The notes below the pieces were generated by a model. It was not told the origin of the DNA. It saw only the letters and a program-made list of their open reading frames with translations, and did not search any database. The position numbers were made by a program, and so were the translations under genes. A DNA stretch of 64,000 bases from Catenovulum agarivorans DS-2 (GTDB lineage Bacteria; Pseudomonadota; Gammaproteobacteria; Enterobacterales; Alteromonadaceae), in NCBI RefSeq assembly GCF_000568405.1, contig NZ_ARZY01000002.1, forward strand, positions 62,001-126,000, given 5' to 3'. Each line of letters starts with the position of its first letter. Position 1 is the first letter of the stretch. Shown here in pieces: positions 1 to 9,400 of this stretch.

Positions 1-1047
1 CGTAAAATCACTAAATTTTTTGCTGCGGCTAACTTTTAACGAGGCATTATCATCGGGAATATAGGGAATGGTTGATACAAAATCATAAGCCGGAGCAATT
101 GAGGCGGTGCGTTTGTCTTTGTATATCATAGACCAATTCTTCAAATGCATGTCAGCATTGCCAATGAGCGTATTGAATACCAACCTGCGAGTAAATTCAG
201 CAATATCTTCCTCTTGGCCCTCTATGCCTATAACTTGAGCGATGTTACGCATACTGGCTTTTTTGTATTTATCTTGTGGATATATACCAAAGACTTGCGC
301 AAAATCTTCAATGTGTATTGCTTGATCATTAGCACGGTCAAAACGCTTAATCGCAAAGGCTTGAGCATTGTTAAAATAAGAGCCGAACTTGCCGATTCCG
401 GCTGGGATATTAGCAATCTGATTGATGGGTAATAATTGAGTTTCGGGCACATCCATTCCCAACATTCGAGCTAATTCCATCATCGAATACTCATTTTCTG
501 GTACAGCTTCAAAGCGAGAGGATGGCAATTTTACAATCCATGAGCCACCTTTACCGGTAGCCGGAATTGTTAAACCACCACTGGCATGCTGTACGGCTGA
601 AAACTTCAACTGTACACCTGCCAATGAAAAGCGCATAGGTGCTTCGAGTTGAGTTTCATCTTTAACTTCTTGATGTACGTTAGGCGGCAGCGCTTCACCA
701 TCGGCCGGTTCAACGGTTATCGCGCCTGCTAAATCTTGTCCTAGCACCCATAATAGAAAAAATTCCCGCGCTGGATTCACACCTGCACGCTCTGCCAGAT
801 AATGGCGCATTGTTTCTTCTGGCAGTAGATTGGAAAAAAACGGTGTTAACTTAGTTTGGGTTGGTTTGAAATTAGTCAGCAAGTCACCAAGCGAATCTTT
901 AAAGCCAAGCCCTAACACAGGCCGTGATTCGTCATTAATATACGAATCCATAAAGGCAAATAGCGTTCTATCATTACCAACGTTGGTCAGTGTCGCAATA
1001 GGTTCACCGTAGAGCAAAACGTTTAACGTGGATACATTGTTAGTCAT
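1..1047 (-). CDS. hipA: HipA-like serine/threonine kinase toxin, 3' end beyond window
   Basis: Partial gene: 349 codons are visible from an ATG at 1047, and the reading frame is open to base 1. The protein is a HipA-family kinase, which in known type II toxin-antitoxin modules phosphorylates a translation factor such as glutamyl-tRNA synthetase and causes growth arrest. Seen in the translation: an N-terminal subdomain with the phrase FFSNLLPEE, a SLAGVQLKFS segment, a glycine-rich TGKGGSWIVKLP loop, a catalytic loop NADMHLKN near residue 300 and the metal-binding stretch APAYDFV. The start overlaps the stop of the upstream hipB-like gene by 8 bp, the usual coupling of antitoxin and toxin. Family members have about 430 residues, so roughly 80 residues lie outside the window. 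Family assignment is firm; activity is unknown. Confidence 0.9.
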   Translation of the reverse strand, partial: MTNNVSTLNVLLYGEPIATLTNVGNDRTLFAFMDSYINDESRPVLGLGFKDSLGDLLTNFKPTQTKLTPFFSNLLPEETMRHYLAERAGVNPAREFFLLWVLGQDLAGAITVEPADGEALPPNVHQEVKDETQLEAPMRFSLAGVQLKFSAVQHASGGLTIPATGKGGSWIVKLPSSRFEAVPENEYSMMELARMLGMDVPETQLLPINQIANIPAGIGKFGSYFNNAQAFAIKRFDRANDQAIHIEDFAQVFGIYPQDKYKKASMRNIAQVIGIEGQEEDIAEFTRRLVFNTLIGNADMHLKNWSMIYKDKRTASIAPAYDFVSTIPYIPDDNASLKVSRSKKFSDFT

Positions 1048-1351
1048 CGCTGTCTTCATCTAAATTGTACGCTGGTGATTGTAGCTCACCGTCATCATGA
1101 TTACCTTTGCTACTTCGTATAATCGACTTTATTGCAGGAACAGACTTTTTAGGTGCGACAAATAGTTCTAGGTCGAGTACTCGGGCGAGTGCAATTAAAC
1201 TGGAAACTCTTAGGTCAACACCACCAGACTCGATTTTTGAGATATGACTTTGTGGTACTCCAGAACGAGCGCTCAGCTCTCTCTGGCTAAATCCCTTACG
1301 TGTGCGGGCTTCTCTAAGGCTTGTCAGTATTTGCTCTGTTATATAGCTCAT
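1040..1351 (-). CDS. hipB: HipB-like XRE-family antitoxin/repressor
   Basis: A 103-aa protein with one helix-turn-helix of the XRE/Cro type at about residues 13-65 (RKGFSQRELSARSGVPQSHI followed by a KIESG turn). HipB proteins neutralise the HipA kinase and repress their own operon. The C-terminal 35 residues are acidic and probably disordered (ending DEDSDD), as in other antitoxins. It is the first gene of a two-gene operon with the HipA-like gene. Repeated ATATATCA half-sites lie directly upstream and are likely its operators. Confidence 0.88.
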   Translation of the reverse strand: MSYITEQILTSLREARTRKGFSQRELSARSGVPQSHISKIESGGVDLRVSSLIALARVLDLELFVAPKKSVPAIKSIIRSSKGNHDDGELQSPAYNLDEDSDD

Positions 1352-1365
1352 GTTGATGTGCTTTA

Positions 1366-1465
1366 ATATATCATTAGTAAAAAAATATATAAAAACATAT
1401 CATGGTGTTCAAAAGAGTACAAGTTTGATTAGCTAAGATATATCAAAATGGCATTTGTGATATAT
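1366..1465. promoter_or_regulatory. Candidate HipB operators: repeated ATATATCA half-sites
   Basis: The region in front of hipB carries ATATATCA at 1366-1373, a shorter ATATCA at 1397-1402, and a perfect inverted pair, ATATATCA at 1438-1445 and TGATATAT at 1458-1465, separated by 12 bp. Known HipB operators are inverted repeats spread over the promoter. That these bind HipB is inference from position and symmetry. Confidence 0.5.
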
Positions 1466-1478
1466 GATGATAGATTAT

Positions 1479-1502
1479 TTACCTCACGTCCTTGTGAGGT
1501 AA
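1479..1502 (-). terminator. Hairpin after the 1550-aa GH32 gene
   Basis: Perfect 9-bp stem, TTACCTCAC (1479-1487) and GTGAGGTAA (1494-1502), with a 6-nt loop, starting 10 bp after the stop codon of the leftward GH32 gene. The T-run on that strand is weak, so it may be a terminator or an mRNA 3'-end stabiliser. It separates the fructan locus from hipBA. Confidence 0.55.
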
Positions 1503-1512
1503 GGTTTAGTTA

Positions 1513-4500
1513 CTATTCAACTGGTACTAATATATGGTCAATATTTAGATGACCCCATCCGCCAGTTGCGTTATCAACTACTTTTAAATAGAGGTTCTGG
1601 CCTATGTAGTCAGTGCCATCTATTACTTTTCGCTGGTAAGCCTCGCTATTGTTGCCTGTTACTTTGACCAATTCTTGCCCGCTAGAGGCGTCAACTAAAG
1701 CGACATAGGTTAGGCTAGCTAAATCACCACCACTAATAAGCAACGGTATTTGCCCGTTACCACTTAACTTAAATGTTGCAGATTGCATTGTGCCAGTTTG
1801 GCTGTCACCACCATCTTTAAATCCCCATAAATGTTGATTGCCGTGGTGGTTAAATGGATAACATTCAGTCCAATAGCATGTTTCTGTAGCCAAGTCGGCT
1901 GTAGAAAAAGCATTGCCTGTAATTGTCCAGTCAGACAAATCAGCACTTTCAAAGTCATATACTAGAGGTTGTGGTATGACATACAAGGGGATGCGTACGT
2001 CATCAATATTGATATGTCCAAAACCACCTGTTTCATTATCCACTACCTCTAAATATAATGTTTCGCCTATGTAGGTTGTGGCATCAAATACAGTTTCTAT
2101 ATAACCTTCCATATTGCTACCAGTTGCTTTGTACAAAATGGCATCGTCAGAACTACGTACTAAAGCAACATATAAGTTGTTGATGTTATCGCCACCGCCA
2201 ACTTTGAACTTAACTTGACCGTCACCACCTAAGACAAAATCATTGGTGCGCATGCTACCGGTTTGGCTGTCACCGCCATCTTGGAACGACCACATATGAT
2301 ATGTTCCTTGGTGGTTAAATTGCTCTGTACCCCAATAGGTTGTTGCCGTAGATATATCTGCAGCTGAAAATGCTAAACCTGTGGTTGTCCAACCGCTTAA
2401 GTCACCTGTTTCAAAATCTAGTACTAGCTCTGTTGGTGCAGTAGAGGCTGAAGAAGTGACCAAAATTGAATCAGTCAGTGCACCATCGAAAGTACTTGCG
2501 GTAATGGTTGCAGTACCAGCGCTTAAAGCGGTAATAACACCGTTTTTATTTACACTTACAACGTGGGGTGCGCTTGATGACCAATTAACGCTTGCATCAC
2601 AAGTGTTTGTTGGCGATACCGTTGCAGTAAGACTTAATGACTCACCCGTGGTTAAAGACTGTGCCCCGCCGTTTAAGCTGATACTGGTGGGTGGATTACC
2701 TGGCCCAGCAGAAGGGAATTGACCAGACAAGCTATCAGCTACTGGCACGCGAACATAGTCAAGGTTGATATGACCCCAACCACCTGTGCTGTTATCGACT
2801 AGTTTTAAATAAACCGATTGGCCGATATAAGCAGAAGCATCCATAATTTTTTCTTCATAGGTTTCTCTGTCGGCACCTGTCGCCCATAAAAGTTCGGTAT
2901 CGGTATTCGCATCAACGAGTGTCAGATATAAGTTAGTTAAATCGCGCCCGCCGGATATTAGAAATTTTATTTGGCCATCACCTTCCAAGACAAAATTACC
3001 GGTACGCATTTCTCCTGTGTCACTATCGCCACCATCGAAAAAGCTCCAAAGGTGATAAAAACCATGTAAATTAAATTGTCCTGCAAACCAGTGGGTTGCT
3101 GTTGAAACATCTTCATCTTTAAAGGCGTCACCTTGTACTACGCACCAATTGGTTAAATAGCCTGTTTCAAAGTCGTAATTTAATACACCATTGGTTGCGC
3201 TAAATTCAACACCGCTGCTGGTGTGTACGGACGAACCGAACAGTTCAGGATCAGTGTATAAAAATGCTGAAGGGTCAATATCGACCGTTAAATCATTGAT
3301 ATCAACATCGTAATCTGATGCGTTACCAGTTAGTGTAATTACCGCTGTTTGGCTGTCTTGAATGGTTATTTGGTAACCCACACCCGCAGGCAGGTTGGAG
3401 ATTGTCCAGTCAGCTGCATTAAATGTATCAAAGCTATTATTTACCAAAGAAACGGTAATTACTTCACCATCTTCACTTCCTTCCGTTATTTGGCCGTCGT
3501 AACTTAAAGATATTTGTGTCACCGGCTCTATGCTAGCGGTAAATTCAACACCGTTGGCATTCACCACTTCTGGCAGTTGGCTGTTGACTAGCTGATTACC
3601 ATTTACGCTTAATGTGGCGTTTAAGATGTTGGCGTCGTAGTCGCCTGTTGTATTGCCCGATAGTGTTATATCCACTTGGGTATCAGAGACGCGTGATATG
3701 CTGCCAATGCTCACACCAACTGGTAAGCCACTAAAAGTCCATTGGTTGACATCTAATACTGATTTGAATTGATTGTTTTGCAGGGTTGCAGTAATGACTT
3801 CACCATTCTCAGCTTCTTCGAGTATTTCACCGTCAAATGACAGTTCAATAATGCTATGCTCAGTAGCATCGGCGTCGCCAAGTTGGTAAACATCGACTTG
3901 ATTAAAATCAGTTGTACCGCCATTTGAATATAGGTATAAATCTACGCTGTCGGCTTTTGATGGGTATATTCTATTTTCAAATACAGCTTTGTCGTTGATA
4001 AACACGGCAATCGCTGAGTGATCAACAAACACTTGAAACTTACTCGGTTTACCAAAGGCGATTTCATCGTATCTGTCTTTATAAATGCCTGTTTCTTCCA
4101 TGCCAGCGGTCAGCGTGGTTTTGGTTTTATCTATGACTATGTCTTCGCCATCATAATAAATTTTGGTCAACTCAGATTTATCAGCAGAAGTGCTGATATA
4201 AAAACCATATTCATCTGCTGTGTTGTTTGGGTCAACTTCGATGAGCATTTCTACTTGGTTGCCACTAGCCGCAAGTTTGTATTCATTTGCAACTGATATA
4301 TTGCTTTCAGTTATTAATGAGCTATTAATGCGTAAGTCTTTGAGGTTTCCAGCTGGTGTTTGGCCAATGGTTAATCCATCGTCAAGTAAGCGCCATTCTC
4401 TAGGCAAGCTAAATACATGTGCCCAACCTAAATCATTTTGCATTTGTGAGTTGGTACGCTCGTCAATTATGCCAATTGAGGTGAGTTGCCCTTGGTCATC

Positions 4501-6165
4501 GCGTACAAGGGTAGGCGATAGGTGCCCGTGGATCACATCCAAATTTTTCGGTGCAGAAAAGTCAGGCACAAATTGTCCGGCATTGCCATTAACGTTTTCT
4601 TGCCAAGTACCAATCCAATATACGCTTCTAACATAGGGGGCAACTGTTTTATTCATTGCACCGCCGATAGGCGCAACAACCAGTGCGTATTTGTCTACGC
4701 CATTGTGTTTGCCAATAAATTCGAACACTGGCATTTCCCATATACCGGCGCCAATGCCCATTTGTCCATAGGGTATCGATGAAAAACTATGTGGAGCGCG
4801 TTGCCAGTTACCTGTTGTGATATCGTCAGTTGTATAATATTCAACAGCGCCGCTTGATCCTATACCCGCGCCAATCAGCATATGCCAAGTATTGCCAGTT
4901 CTAAAAATGTAGGGATCTCTAAAATCAGCAATTGCACCAGGGTTTGGATCGTTTTTATCGATTATACCGCCGTGCAGTGTCCAGTTTTCTAGTTTAGCGT
5001 CTGTACTGGTTGCCCAAGCTACACCTGGGTTGTAATCACCATTGTAATTTACTGTTGTATAAAAAGCATGGGCGGTACCAAAGTCGTCCACTACAACATC
5101 GCCTGACCAAATACCTTTAGAGCCCAGGCCATTAGCTCCGCCAATGTTTTGCCTAGGATAAAAAGCGTCTTTTAGATTTTCCCAAACAAGTAAATTATCA
5201 CTGGCCATATTACCCCAGTGCATCATGGTCTTATAAGGGCCATTAGGTGTACGCTGGTAAAACATATGAAATTTACCATTGTACTCAACCAAACCATGCG
5301 GCTCATTTGTCCAGTTGGCTGGTGGCATTGCATGGTAACGTGGTCTTAAATTGTCATCGGCAAAACGAGTGTCTGGTACGGCTAATGAAGGCTGCCATGG
5401 GGTATTTTTGCCTGCGTCATACGCACCAACAAATGCACTTTCGGCTATCGCAACATCGTGGATTTTAGTTTCATCGTAAGCAGCGTTAATTGCATTAATT
5501 TCAAATACGCCATCTATTTGTGGGGTCAAGCTGCGACCAATCACCATATCTGTAGCTGGCGCTAAAATAGCATCGCCAGTTTGAGTAAATTGTTCCGCGA
5601 CTTTTTGCCCGTTAACAAACAGTTTTATCAGGCCGTTATCAATGGTTGCCGCTAGGTGTGTCCAGTCGTATAGCGGGAACGTATCTGGTGCAGTAACACT
5701 GTATTCTTGGCCATTAATATTAACCGTGAACCACCAAGTTCCGTAGGTATTAATGCCAAAATTAAAACCATTTGTGCCACTTTTCTGATGCCATAACGAA
5801 GAAGGGATATGGTTATTTTCATGAGTAGAAGGATAGCTTTCTAATGCTACCCAAGTTTCAAATGTTAAAGCATTTGCTTGAGTTAAGTTAAATGGGCCTG
5901 TCATCCAAGTTGAATAACCGTCGGTACGCAGTGCATTACCATATATACCTGGTGTGCGTTCTGGTGGGTTATTGGTGTAGTGCGTCGAGAATGTCGTTGC
6001 GTTTATCACATCTTGTGTATTTTGCGTTCCGTTTGCTTCGTCATAGAGCAAGGCAAACAGCGGATCTGCATTCACAGATTGAGACAGCAGTAAACTTGCG
6101 GCTAAACAGGCTTTAATGCTATTGAGTTGTAGCGTGTAAACTGGTTTTGAATTAAAAATTTTCAT
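1513..6165 (-). CDS. Secreted multidomain GH32 fructanase-like protein (1550 aa), Glu at nucleophile position
   Basis: Order of parts: signal peptide (residues 1-34, cleavage likely after SVNA); LamG-like sandwich (about 35-265); GH32 five-blade propeller (about 275-620); GH32 C-terminal sandwich (about 625-775); two Ig-like repeats with EDGEVIT motifs (about 780-980); then three about-150-aa DFETGDLSGW-type modules (about 995-1143, 1242-1393, 1400-1550), with a Big_2-like domain (about 1155-1240) between the first and second. GH32 enzymes cleave fructosyl bonds in sucrose, inulin or levan. The canonical WMNDPNG motif reads WTNEPHG here, so the nucleophile Asp is replaced by Glu288; FRDP (Asp417) and WEMP (Glu477) hold the stabiliser and acid/base places. 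The repeated C-terminal modules resemble carbohydrate-binding modules. AAGGG lies 8 bp before the ATG. It is divergent from a paralogue with the same plan, and the shared promoter region has two LacI-type operators. GH32 membership is firm; substrate and activity are open. Confidence 0.88.
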   Translation of the reverse strand: MKIFNSKPVYTLQLNSIKACLAASLLLSQSVNADPLFALLYDEANGTQNTQDVINATTFSTHYTNNPPERTPGIYGNALRTDGYSTWMTGPFNLTQANALTFETWVALESYPSTHENNHIPSSLWHQKSGTNGFNFGINTYGTWWFTVNINGQEYSVTAPDTFPLYDWTHLAATIDNGLIKLFVNGQKVAEQFTQTGDAILAPATDMVIGRSLTPQIDGVFEINAINAAYDETKIHDVAIAESAFVGAYDAGKNTPWQPSLAVPDTRFADDNLRPRYHAMPPANWTNEPHGLVEYNGKFHMFYQRTPNGPYKTMMHWGNMASDNLLVWENLKDAFYPRQNIGGANGLGSKGIWSGDVVVDDFGTAHAFYTTVNYNGDYNPGVAWATSTDAKLENWTLHGGIIDKNDPNPGAIADFRDPYIFRTGNTWHMLIGAGIGSSGAVEYYTTDDITTGNWQRAPHSFSSIPYGQMGIGAGIWEMPVFEFIGKHNGVDKYALVVAPIGGAMNKTVAPYVRSVYWIGTWQENVNGNAGQFVPDFSAPKNLDVIHGHLSPTLVRDDQGQLTSIGIIDERTNSQMQNDLGWAHVFSLPREWRLLDDGLTIGQTPAGNLKDLRINSSLITESNISVANEYKLAASGNQVEMLIEVDPNNTADEYGFYISTSADKSELTKIYYDGEDIVIDKTKTTLTAGMEETGIYKDRYDEIAFGKPSKFQVFVDHSAIAVFINDKAVFENRIYPSKADSVDLYLYSNGGTTDFNQVDVYQLGDADATEHSIIELSFDGEILEEAENGEVITATLQNNQFKSVLDVNQWTFSGLPVGVSIGSISRVSDTQVDITLSGNTTGDYDANILNATLSVNGNQLVNSQLPEVVNANGVEFTASIEPVTQISLSYDGQITEGSEDGEVITVSLVNNSFDTFNAADWTISNLPAGVGYQITIQDSQTAVITLTGNASDYDVDINDLTVDIDPSAFLYTDPELFGSSVHTSSGVEFSATNGVLNYDFETGYLTNWCVVQGDAFKDEDVSTATHWFAGQFNLHGFYHLWSFFDGGDSDTGEMRTGNFVLEGDGQIKFLISGGRDLTNLYLTLVDANTDTELLWATGADRETYEEKIMDASAYIGQSVYLKLVDNSTGGWGHINLDYVRVPVADSLSGQFPSAGPGNPPTSISLNGGAQSLTTGESLSLTATVSPTNTCDASVNWSSSAPHVVSVNKNGVITALSAGTATITASTFDGALTDSILVTSSASTAPTELVLDFETGDLSGWTTTGLAFSAADISTATTYWGTEQFNHQGTYHMWSFQDGGDSQTGSMRTNDFVLGGDGQVKFKVGGGDNINNLYVALVRSSDDAILYKATGSNMEGYIETVFDATTYIGETLYLEVVDNETGGFGHINIDDVRIPLYVIPQPLVYDFESADLSDWTITGNAFSTADLATETCYWTECYPFNHHGNQHLWGFKDGGDSQTGTMQSATFKLSGNGQIPLLISGGDLASLTYVALVDASSGQELVKVTGNNSEAYQRKVIDGTDYIGQNLYLKVVDNATGGWGHLNIDHILVPVE

Positions 6166-6210
6166 TATATGAACCCTTGTGTGCTGAGGTTTAGTTTGTT
6201 GCTAAATTCA

Positions 6211-6224
6211 AAACAACGTTGTTT
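6211..6224. promoter_or_regulatory. LacI-type operator AAACAACGTTGTTT
   Basis: Perfect 14-bp palindrome 46 bp upstream of the leftward GH32 start. It matches the core ACAACGTTGT shared by all transcription units of the locus, and the CG-centred palindrome is typical of LacI-family operators. Confidence 0.8.
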
Positions 6225-6416
6225 ATACTAGGCGTGGTTGTTGTGTTTTTCAACAGAATGTCACATTTTTTTTACTTTTTCTGCAGTGATGCTGCTGAAA
6301 TAGTGTTATGCATCTGCATATTCAGTTCGTTCTGAGTCTGTTTTGGCTCGATAATACGCTGTGCTCGAGCATTAAAGTTAAAATCTTGTAATTTTACTGT
6401 TGTTTGTGTAATATTT

Positions 6417-6428
6417 AACAACGTTGTT
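6417..6428. promoter_or_regulatory. LacI-type operator AACAACGTTGTT
   Basis: Perfect 12-bp palindrome 34 bp upstream of the rightward GH32 start, same core as the other sites of the regulon. Confidence 0.8.
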
Positions 6429-6461
6429 TTTTTTCTTCTGTTCAGCACTATTGGAAAATTT

Positions 6462-9400
6462 ATGAATACAAGTAATATATTAAAATTAAGCCTAGTTGCG
6501 TTGGCAACTAGTTCATTAAGCGGTTGCATACTCGATAATAAAGCAACTATCGACGCGTCGGATGTAAAGGTTATTAGTCAACCAGAACCAACCCCAACCC
6601 CAGAGCCGACACCATCACCATCGCCTGAAGAACCAGTCGCTTTAACACAAATGGTTTATTTAAATTTTGACGAGCAAACCGGAAGCTCTGAAGCTATAAA
6701 CCAAGTTAATCAAGCTGCTTATAGTGTAAGCAATACGTTTTTAAAACCAGAACGAGTGTTAGGTGTTCAAGGGAATGCATTACGCACTGATGGTTTTTCT
6801 ACATGGGTGACGGGCAACCCTGATTTAGCCAATTTATCTGAAATGACCATAGAGACTTGGGTTGCATTAGAAAGTTATCCGAGTGATCACGAAACCGGCC
6901 ATGCGAATTTATCGCCAGCCTCGTTTATTTCAAAAATGAAAGATGGCAAAGGTTTTAGTTTAGATATTAATACATTTGGTCAATGGCAATTTAATGTGTC
7001 AATTGATGGCACTATGTATAACTTACCAGCACCAGAAGTTTTCCCTCTGTATAGCTGGAACCATGTTGCCGCTGTGGTAGATGGTTTTAACGGTAGTATC
7101 AAACTTTATTTAAATGGTGTAGAAGTTGCTTCAACAGAGGCGAACCCTATTGGTGGTAAAATTGACAACGTTGATTCTAGTTTGCTAATTGCAAAAAGTC
7201 ATGCAACCACATCTTCAGGGCCATTTTCAGTGATAAATGGATTAAACGGCGCGTTTGACGAAGTTAAAATTTACCAAGGCAGCAAATTGGCTGAAGCATT
7301 TACGGCAAATATTCAGATAAAAGATGACAATCATCCGTTAGGTACAATCTCGTTGGAAACACCTGAGAGCCGTTTTATTGATGATCCGAACAGACCTATT
7401 TTTCATGCGATGCCGCCAGCCAATTGGGCCAACGAACCACACGGTTTAGTTGAGTTTAATGGCCAATATCACATGTTTTATCAACGTACTCCTAACGGCC
7501 CGTTTAAAACCCAAATGCATTGGGGTCATATGATGTCGGATAATTTTGTTAACTGGACACATATGCAAGATGCGCTCTGGCCTGAGGTAGAGCAGGGCGG
7601 TACTAACGGGTTTGATATGAAGGGTATATGGTCAGGTGATGTGGTTGTTGAAGGTGACACAGCCTATGCGTTTTATACTAATGTGAATCATACAGGGCCT
7701 TTTAACCCAGGTGTAGCGGTCGCAACGAGCACGGATGCTGATTTACAAACTTGGACAAAGCTAGGACCGATTATTGATCGAACTGGGGTTGACGATATGC
7801 GCGACCCTTATTTATGGAAAGACGGTGATACCTGGCACATGATAGTTGGCGCAATAAAGAGCGGACATGGCGCCTTGCTGCATCTTTCTACCTCTGATAT
7901 TTCGGACATTAACAGCTGGCAAAGCAGTTCCTTCATGGCTGATTTTTCAGTTCTTACCGCTCCTGATGGTTCTAAAGACGGGTTGGCCAGTGTTTTATGG
8001 GAAATGCCTGTTTTTGAAAAAATTTCTGACGACAAGTACATGCTGTTGGTTAATCCGGTTGGCAATGGTTATAAGCCTAGAGGTTTATATTGGATTGGTA
8101 GTTGGAGCAATGGCCAGTTTGTACCGGACGATACCCAAGCAAAATATTTAGATTTAATTGTCGGTCATATATCACCAACGGTTGCGCGTAATGCCGATGG
8201 TTTATTAACAGCTATTGGTATAGTCGACGAAAGACGTTCATCTGAAGCTCAATTAGCGGCTGGTTGGACTCAAACTTTTTCGGCGCCTCGCGTTTGGTCG
8301 TTAGCAGCAGACGGTGCGACAATTCAACAAGCGCCTGCAGCGCAGTTGAGTGATTTACGTTTAAACAACAGTGTCCGCGAGCAATCTAACTTGATAGTGA
8401 ATGGTGAAACTTTGCTAGAGGCGAAAGGACGTCGTGTAGAAATTATCGCTGAATTAGATGCTAGCGACACAGCGAACAAGTATGGTGTTGTAATTGCTGC
8501 TTCTGCTGATGGGCAAGAAAAAACGGTTATTTATTACGATGCGATCAACAAAAATATTGTATTAGATAAAACAAAATCAACAACTTCTAGCAGTGCATTT
8601 GAGCTAACTGAACAAGCGGGTAGCTATGACGAAAGCGCTTTTGGTAAACCAGAAAAATTCCATATATTTGTTGATGGTTCTGTGGTTGATGTTTTTATCA
8701 ACGACAAAGCGGCTTTTTCTTTTAGAATATATCCGACAAAAGACGACAGCAACAATATCGCTCTGTACTCGCAAGCAGCAGATACCAGATTTACCCAAAT
8801 ACAGGTGTATCAATTGGCTGACATGCAAAATAAACGCACCTTTATTGCTGCGAAAGCTGATGCCGATGGTATTGTTGAAGGAAAAGAAGATGGTGAAATT
8901 ATTACCGTTAGTGTTGCCAATAACACCTTTGCGCAAACGCTCAATATTGCCGGCTGGCAAGCGACAAACTTACCAAATGGTGTGAGCTTAGGTAGCATTA
9001 ATCGTATTGATGATGCGACGGCTGAAATTACCTTATCTGGCAACTCTAGCGATGATTTTGATAATAATATTTCTAATATCGAACTCGCTGTGGCGTCTGA
9101 CCAATTTGTATCTTTACCTCTACCTCTTGAGGTCAAAGGTTTGGCCCCAACTATTACTGCTGAAGTTGAAGCGGTCACCTCTGCCGAGTTAACCATTGGT
9201 GGAGATACGCAAGCTAACATAAGTGAAGGTTCAGAAGCGGGGCAGGTTATTTCAGTTGCCTTAACCAATAACACCTTTGTAGACCCTGTTGATAAAGCAC
9301 ATTGGACAGCACAAAACTTACCAGCTGGTCTAGATTTTACTTTAACTAGAGTCGCTAACAATCAAGTTGATATTCAACTTTCAGGTACTGCTGAGGGCTA

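Larger units (their letters stand above)
6166..6461. promoter_or_regulatory. Divergent promoter region between two giant GH32 genes
   Basis: A 296-bp AT-rich spacer with no credible gene. It separates the leftward 1550-aa and the rightward 1600-aa GH32 genes and has one operator palindrome close to each start (46 and 34 bp away), so each promoter can be repressed on its own. Confidence 0.75.

Noticed and set aside
978-985. CAACGTTG core resembling the LacI-type operator
   Set aside because: It lies within the hipA coding sequence, flanks are ACC/GGT rather than the regulon form, and the gene is not part of the fructan block; probably chance.
4018-4636. Rightward ORFs of 92 and 138 aa inside the leftward 1550-aa GH32 gene
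   Set aside because: They overlap a well-supported enzyme domain on the opposite strand and show no motif or ribosome site.
8604-9361. Overlapping long ORFs on both strands inside the 1600-aa gene
   Set aside because: Shadows of the real frame in a long coding sequence; composition and lack of starts argue against genes.
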